Shown here piece after piece: positions 57,765-64,000 of a DNA stretch of 64,000 nucleotides. The position numbers were made by a program, and so were the translations under genes. The notes below the pieces were generated by a model, which saw only the letters and a list, made by a program, of their open reading frames with translations, did no database searches and had not been told where the DNA came from. Source of the stretch: Molossus alvarezi (Eukaryota > Chordata > Mammalia > Chiroptera > Molossidae); NCBI GenBank assembly GCA_037176705.1, contig CM073888.1:43840810-43904809 (forward strand), in the 5' to 3' direction. Every line of letters starts with the position of its first letter. Position 1 is the first letter of the stretch.

Positions 57765-57878
57765 TGGGCTGGGAGCTGCGGCCTGGGCTGGGAGCTGCGG
57801 CCTGGGCTGGGAGCTGCGGCCTGGGCTGGGAGTGGCGGCCTGGGCTGGGAGCTGCGGCCTGGGCTGGGAGCTGTGGCA
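57765..57878 (+). repeat. 19-bp minisatellite in L1 5' UTR
   Basis: Six tandem copies of a 19-bp unit (tgggctgggagctgcggcc), starting at 57765, 57784, 57803, 57822, 57841 and 57860. The fourth has agtggcgg and the last is degenerate. GC-rich, inside the 5' UTR where the L1 promoter would lie. Confidence 0.95.
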
Positions 57879-58504
57879 GCCTCGGCCTGGAGTGACGGCC
57901 TTAGTTGGGAGCGGTGCCCACAGGTTACACTGCCAAGTGGCTCCACAGTGCAGAGCCGGGACAGAGGCTAAAATAGCAGCAGCCACTCACCTTGGGCTCC
58001 TGCAGAGGGAGGGCAGACTGGACTGGAACTGTGTGGGGACACTAGGGATTGGGAGGGCGCTCAGAGCTTTTGCTGAGTTGCAGCCACGCAGAACTGTGGT
58101 CATCTTACTCCTTCCCAGGGCCCTGGGGAGAGGCGGCGGCCCCTCCCTCGGAGATTCAACCCCACTCGGTGGCCATTGAAATGTTAATTGAGGCCCACTA
58201 ACAACCAGCATCTGCCCCACTTTCCAGAAATCCTCTTACACTGAGCACCTGAGGGAGTTTTTCAGTCAACTCAGAAACCAAGGTTCTTCAGGTGACCGCT
58301 ACTAATAGCCTCCAGGCAAAAAACTAGAAGATAACTACCATTCTCTGGGTTAGCAAGTCTAACCAGGAAAGTAAGACTTGACAGTGATGTTTAACTTGGG
58401 TCCTCCCTGCTTCATCCAAACCCAGGAGAGGGAGCCACAAACAGCAGAACACCAACACCACAGGGAAAATTTGGCAGGCTCCAAAGCCCACTGTGATACC
58501 CAAA

Positions 58505-59348
58505 ATGGTGAAACACAGAAACAAAAGCCAAAAGAAAGAACAAGAGACCTCTACCGAAGATGAGATAAATGAGGTGCAGTTAAGCAAGTAAACAGAACTA
58601 GAATTCAGAGCCATGATCTTGAGGAAGTCAACAGCATGTGTAAGGACATGAGCACCATGAGTAAAGACATAGAAATGTTGAAAATCAACCAGTTGGAAAT
58701 TAAAAACCACCAAGAAGAAATGAAGAATGACATATCAGAAATAAAAAACACATTGGAAGGACTAACCAGCAGAGTAGAGGAAACTGAGAACCAGATCAGT
58801 GAATTAGAAGATAGGGTAGAAAAATCAACCAATCAGAAAACCAAAAGGAAAAAATAATTCAAAAACAGGAAAACAGCTTAAGAGAACTGTGGGACAACTG
58901 GAAAGGTAATAACATTTGCATCATATGACTCCCCGAAGAGGAAGAAAATGGGCAAGGGTTAGAGAATATATTTGAAGAAATAGTGACAGAAAACTTCCCT
59001 AACTTGGTGAAGGAAGAAGGCATTCAAGTTCAGGAAGCACAGAGAACCCCAAGTAAGAAGAACCCAAACAGGTCCACACCAAGACACATAGTAATCAAAC
59101 TGCCAAAAATTAAAGACAAAGAGAGAATCCTAAAAGCAGCAAGAGAGAAGCAACAGGTTACCTACAAAGGAAACCCCATAAGGCTCTTAGCTGACTTCTC
59201 ACAAGAAACACTACAGGCCAGAAGGGAATGGCATGAGGTAATCAAGGTCATGAAAACCAAGAATCTGAATCCAAGACTACTCTACCCAGCAAGGCTATCA
59301 TTCAAAATAGAAGGTCAAATAAAGAGCTTCCCAGACAAAAAAAAATAA
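58505..59348 (+). pseudogene. L1 ORF1 (RNA-binding chaperone), broken
   Basis: Begins MVKHRNKSQKKEQ and hits a TAA at 58589-58591 after 28 codons. Beyond a frame change, 58636-58857 encodes a coiled coil (heptads with ISEIKNTLEGL, ISELEDRVEK). After another break, 58983-59348 encodes the RRM/C-terminal domain ending with ARREWHEV…LYPARLSFK. The order matches ORF1p: N terminus, coiled coil, RRM, CTD. At least two stops or frameshifts separate the parts. Confidence 0.92.
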
Positions 59349-59463
59349 ATAAATAAAAGCCAAGGGAATACATTAGCACCAAACCAGCATTGCAAGAAAT
59401 GTTAAAAGGACTGCTGAAATTAGCAGGAGAAATAGAAGAAAAATAGAACCACACCAAACAAAA

Positions 59464-62400
59464 ATGGCAATAAATAAGTACATATCAATAATCACCTTAA
59501 ATGTAAATGGATTGAATGCTCCCATAAAAAGACACAGTGTAGCTGATTGGATAAGAAAGCACGACTCATCTATATGTTGATTACAAGAGTCCCACCTCAC
59601 AACAAAAGACTCACATAGGTTGAAAGTGAAGGGATGGAAAAAAATCTTCCAAGCAAAAGGAAAGGAAAAAAAAGCTGGGGTAGCAATACTCATATCTGAT
59701 CAAATAGATTTCAAAATGAAGGCCATAACTAGAGACAAAGAAGGTCACTACATAATATTGAAAGGATCTATCCAACAGGAAGGTATAACCTTGGTAAACA
59801 TATACGCACCCAATATAGGAGCACCAAAATATATTAAAAATCTTCTGAAGGACTTCAAAGGAGAAATCGATAGCAATACAATCATAGCAAGGGACTTAAA
59901 CACCCCGCTGACATCACTGGATAGATCCTCTAGACAAAAAATTAGCAAGGAACCAGAGACTCTAAATGAAGCATTACACCAAATGGATTTAATAGATATC
60001 TACAGAGAATTACAACCTAAAACTACAGAGTTCACATTCATCTCAAGTACACATGGGATATTCTCAAAGATAGACCACATATTAGGACACAAACTAAGTC
60101 TCTACAAGTTCAAGAAGATTGAAATCATATTAAGCATCTTCTCAGATCTCAATGGCATGAAACTAGAAATCAATTGCAACAAGAACATGCCAAGGCATTT
60201 GAACACATGGAAGCTAAATAGCATGTTATTAAGCAATAAATGGGTTACCGAGGATATCAAGGAAAAAGTTAAACACTTCCTGGAAACCAATGAAAATGAA
60301 GACACAGCAACACAAAATCCATGGGATGCAGTGAAAGCAGTTCTGAGAGGGAAGTTCATAGCACTACAGACCTACCTCAAAAAAAAAAAAAAAAGAAAAA
60401 GAAAAATCTCTAATAGACTATCTAACCTCACAACTCAAAGAACTAGAGAGCAAAGAAAAAGAAAACCCCAGAGCAAGTAGAAGGAAGGAAATAGTAAAGA
60501 TCAGAGCAGAAATAAACGACATAGAGTCCAAAAAAAAAAAAACATTTCAAAGGATCAATGAAACAAAGAGCTAGTTTTTCAAAAAGATAAACAAGATTCA
60601 TGGACCTCTAGCTAGACTCACCAAGAAACAAAGAGAGAAAACCCAAATACACAAAATCAGAAATGAAAGAGGAGAAGTAACAACTGACACCACAGATATA
60701 CAAAAGATTGTTAACAACTACTATGAACAATTATATGGCAACTAATTTGACAATCTAGCTGAAATGAACAAATTTCTAGAAACACATAGTCTCCCAAAAC
60801 TGGACCAGGAAGAGATAGAAAATGTGAACAGACCAATAACAACAGAAGAAATTGAATATATAATCAAGACTCCCAGCAAACAAAAGCCCAGGACCAGATG
60901 GCTTCACGGGGAAGTTTTACCGAACATTCAAGGAAGAACTAACACACATTCTCCTCAAACTATTTCCAAAAAATCAAGAAGAAGGAAGACTTCCAAACAC
61001 ATTCTATGACGCCAACATAATTCTAATTCCAAAACCAGAAAAGGACACAACAAAGAAAGAAAACTACAGGCCAATATCCCCGATGAACATAGATGCCAAG
61101 ATCCTGAACAAAATACTAGCAAATTGGATCCAGCAATACACCAAAAAAATTATCCACCATGACCAAGTGGGATTCATCCCAGGGATGCAAGGCTGGTACA
61201 ATATTTGCAAATCAATAAACGTGATACACCACATAAATAAAATGAAGAATACAAACCACATGATCATATCAATAGATGCCGAAAAAGCCTTCGACAAAAT
61301 CCAGCATCCATTTCTGATTAAAAACGTTCAGCAATCTGGGAACAGAGGGATCATATCTTGACATAATAAAGGCCATATATGAAAGACCTACAGCCAACAT
61401 CATACTCAATGGGCAGAAACTAAAAGCATTTCCCTTAAGAACAGGAACAAGACAAGGATGCACACTTTTGCCACTCTTATTTAAAATAGCACTGGAAGTC
61501 TTAGCCACAACAATCAGACAGGAAGAAAAAATAAAAAAGGATCCAAATTGGAATGGAGGAAGTGAAACTGTCATTATTCGCAGATGACATGATACTATAT
61601 GTAGAAAACTCCAAAGACTCCATCAAAAACTTACTAGACTTAATAACTGAATTTGTCAAAGTAGCAGGATACAAAATTAACGTCAAGAAATCGCTGGCAT
61701 TCTTATACACCAATGATGAACTCAGAAAAAGAGAAACTAAGAAAACAATCCCATTTACCATTGTGGCAAAAAAATTAAGATACCCAGGAATAAACTTAAC
61801 CAAAGAAATAAAGGACCTATTCACAGAAAACTACAGGTCATTGAAAAAATAAATAGAGGAAGATATAAGAAAGTAGAAGCACATACCCTGCTCATGGATT
61901 GAAAGAATTAACATCATTAAAATGTCCATACTACCCAAAGCAATCTATAGATTCAATGCAATCCCCATCAAAATATCAACGGCATACTTCATAGAATTAG
62001 AACAAATACTTCAAAAGTTCATATGGAACCAAAAAAGACCTCGAATAGCCACAGCAATCTTGAAAAAGAAGAACAAAGTACGAGGGATCACATTACCAGA
62101 TTTCAGGTTATACTACAAAGCCACTGTAATCAAAACAGCCTGGTACTGGCACAAGAACAGGTATATAGACCAATGGAACAGAACAGAGAACCCAGAAATG
62201 GACCCAAGGCAGTATGCTCAATTAATATTTGACAAAGGTGGCAAGAGCACACAGTTGTGTAAGGACAATCTCTTTAGCATGTGGTGTTGGGAATATTGGA
62301 CAGCTACATGCAAAAAAATGAAACTAGACCATCAACTTACAACATATACAAGAATAAACTCAAAATGGATAAGAGACTTAAATGTGCCTCATGAATCCAT

Positions 62401-63151
62401 AAAAATCCTAGAAGAAACTGTAGGCAACAAAATTTCAGACATCATACGCTGCAGACTTTTTACTGATACATCACCTAAGGCAATAAAAACAAAGGAGAAA
62501 ATGAACACATGGAACTACATCAAACTCAAAAGCTTCTGCACAGCAAAATTTACAATCATCAAAATGGAAAGGCTACCCACTGTATGGGAGAGCATAACTG
62601 CCAATGATACATTAGATAAGGGGTTAATTTCCAGTATATATAGAGTGCTCATACAACTCAACAAAAGGAAGACAAAGAACCCAATTAAAAAATGGGCAGA
62701 GGAACTAAATAGACACCTCTCTAAACAGGACATACAAATGGCTAAGAGGCATATGAAGAAATGCTTAACATCACTAATCATTAGAGAGATGCAAATTAAA
62801 ACAACAATGAGGTATCACCTCACACCTATGAAAATGGCCGCCATTGACAAATCATCAAACAAGAAGTGTTGGCGAGGGTGTGGACAAAAGGGAACTCTAG
62901 TGCACTGCTGGTGGGAATGCAGACTGTTGCAGCCACTATGGAAAACAATATGGTGCTACCTCAAAAAATTAAAAATTGAACTTCCATTTGACTCAGTGAT
63001 CCCACTTCCAGGAATATACCCTAAGAAGCCTGAAACACTAATCAGAAAGAATATATGTATCCCCATGTTTGTAGCAGCACTATTTACATTAGTTAATATC
63101 TGGAAACAGCCCAAGTGTCCACCAGTAGACGAATGGATAAAAAAGCTGTGA
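59464..63151 (+). pseudogene. L1 ORF2 (endonuclease/reverse transcriptase), broken
   Basis: ATG at 59464 starts MAINKYISIITLNVNGLN, the APE-type endonuclease N terminus. A TGA at 59578-59580 interrupts it after 38 codons. The endonuclease continues 59620-60480 ([17 protein letters not shown]). Reverse transcriptase pieces follow in shifting frames: 61083-61361 ([25 protein letters not shown]) and 61553-61852, where the catalytic FADD is at 61577-61588. The C-terminal domain runs open for 409 codons at 61922-63151 and includes the Cys-rich motif CWRGCGQKG…HCWWEC. Several stops and frameshifts make it non-functional. Confidence 0.95.
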
Positions 63152-63714
63152 TACACATACACAACGGAGTACTATGCAGCTATAAGAAAGAAAGATCTCT
63201 TATTATTTGAGATGACATGAAGGGACCTAGAAAGTATTATCCTAAGCGAAAGAAGCCAAACAGAGAAAGACAAGTATCATATGTTCTCACTTATTTGTGG
63301 AATATAATGAACATAACAGTCTGAGGAATGGGGTAGTCCCAGAGACGTGGAAGTGGGGTATAGACTGACAATCTCCTAAATAGGGGGGTGGTGGGGAAGA
63401 GATAAACCACAGAACTTATATGCATGTATGCATGAACAATGGACATGGGCAACAAAGCTGGGGATAGGGCAGGAAGGGAGTGGGAGGGGGGAATCAGTGG
63501 GGGAAAAAGGAGAAACATCTGTACTAAAAATAAATAAATTAATTTAAAAAATACACACAAATATACACATTTGCATATTTATGCAATACAGAAATTTTTA
63601 GTTTTTCTCAAGTCAAAGTTATAAAATGTTTTATTCAACGACATGTTTAGAAAGCCTGTCCCCAAATTAAAATGATAATTGTTACAAAAATTTATATTTT
63701 TAGATTATATACAT

Positions 63715-63970
63715 TTTTAACTTTTAGATCTTCATTTGGAATTTATTTTGGTGTAAGGAGTGATTTTGGGATTCCACTCTTCCATTGTAATGGCTAGCCA
63801 GTTGTTCCAGCTGCATTTATTGAATAAACAATCCTTATGTACTACGAGAGCCTTCAATCCATTAACCTGCCAACTTTTCTGTCCATCACCATTCTCCAGG
63901 TCCTAGTTTATCTTCTTACCGATTTTAGATTCCATAGTCCTCTAGTTTAATTAACTCTTTTGCATTTGTA
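63715..63970 (-). mobile_element. Old L1 ORF2 fragment, right part
   Basis: Antisense decayed L1: tcatttggaatttattttggtgtaagg and atggctagccagttgttccagc…catttattgaata match the C-terminal ORF2 region of old L1s. Probably the same old element as 57190-57541, split by the younger L1. Confidence 0.65.
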
Positions 63971-64000
63971 ATTTTCTGTGCCCCTCCCCACCCCTTTTTA

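Larger units (their letters stand above)
57557..63550 (+). mobile_element. Full-length L1 retrotransposon, inactive
   Basis: About 6.0 kb with 5' UTR, ORF1, ORF2, 3' UTR and an A-rich tail. Flanked by a 15-bp target duplication with one mismatch (atatacacaaatata at 57542-57556, atacacacaaatata at 63551-63565), so both ends are original. The 5' end begins ggagactgaaaatggcgg. Both ORFs carry stops and frameshifts, so it cannot supply its own proteins. It is the best local reference for the other L1 pieces in this window. Confidence 0.95.

Noticed and set aside
57674..58179. Several overlapping frames rich in Gly-Trp or Pro-Gln-Ala
   Set aside because: Products of the 19-bp minisatellite, whose length is not a multiple of three, so all frames stay open. 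Not genes.

Overview
The window is vertebrate nuclear DNA, most likely from a vesper bat (Vespertilionidae or a close relative). Three things point there. About twenty SINEs carry the tRNA-derived Ves-type head (ccctggccRgtttggctcag) with a CT-rich middle and a tail containing 'tcctcRggtgaggat'. There are many L1 elements. A SPIN-type hAT transposon with an exact 8-bp target duplication sits inside one L1; SPIN is known from vesper bats among few mammals. The species assignment is an inference from repeat families.

The only cellular gene recognised is AVPR1A, the vasopressin V1a receptor, on the minus strand. Exon 1 (51620-52586) encodes the N terminus to TM6 and the start of extracellular loop 3. 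A phase-1 intron of 2416 bp follows (49204-51619). Exon 2 (48917-49203) encodes the rest of loop 3, TM7 and the cytoplasmic tail. The joined reading frame is open for 417 residues, about the length of the human protein. Upstream of the start codon (higher coordinates) lie a (CA)n microsatellite at 52931-52979, a G-run cluster at 53815-53864, a MIR, a Ves SINE and another GT repeat. The 3' flank (about 44000-48916) is AT-rich and probably holds a long 3' UTR.

Region by region: 1-10.2 kb has two LTR copies of one family in opposite orientation, an old minus-strand L1 with SINEs inserted, an internally deleted L1 and a 5'-truncated L1. 10.2-19 kb is mostly old unique or decayed sequence with SINEs, MIR remnants, a short plus-strand L1 and a locally duplicated segment. 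19-22 kb is an internally deleted L1 with a minisatellite-bearing 5' UTR. 22.3-26.1 kb holds decayed repeats (old L1, MER5-like, MLT1-like LTR). 26.3-31.0 kb is a minus-strand L1 carrying SPIN and a tandemly repeated 5' UTR. 31-48 kb is intergenic, with a MER2 element at 32.5 kb, another L1 at 34.2-36.6 kb and several SINEs. 48.9-52.6 kb is AVPR1A. 57.56-63.55 kb is a full-length but mutated plus-strand L1 with a 15-bp target duplication, inserted into an older minus-strand L1.

No RNA gene, CRISPR array or other coding gene is supported. Most open reading frames in the window belong to L1 ORF1/ORF2 relics, simple repeats or the antisense of the GC-rich receptor exon. No wholly new system was found. 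The most notable items are the promoter-proximal microsatellite and pocket substitutions in AVPR1A, the L1 copies with ORF1-ORF2 internal joins, the modular L1 5' UTRs, the SPIN insertion, and a tailless SINE head with a perfect target duplication.
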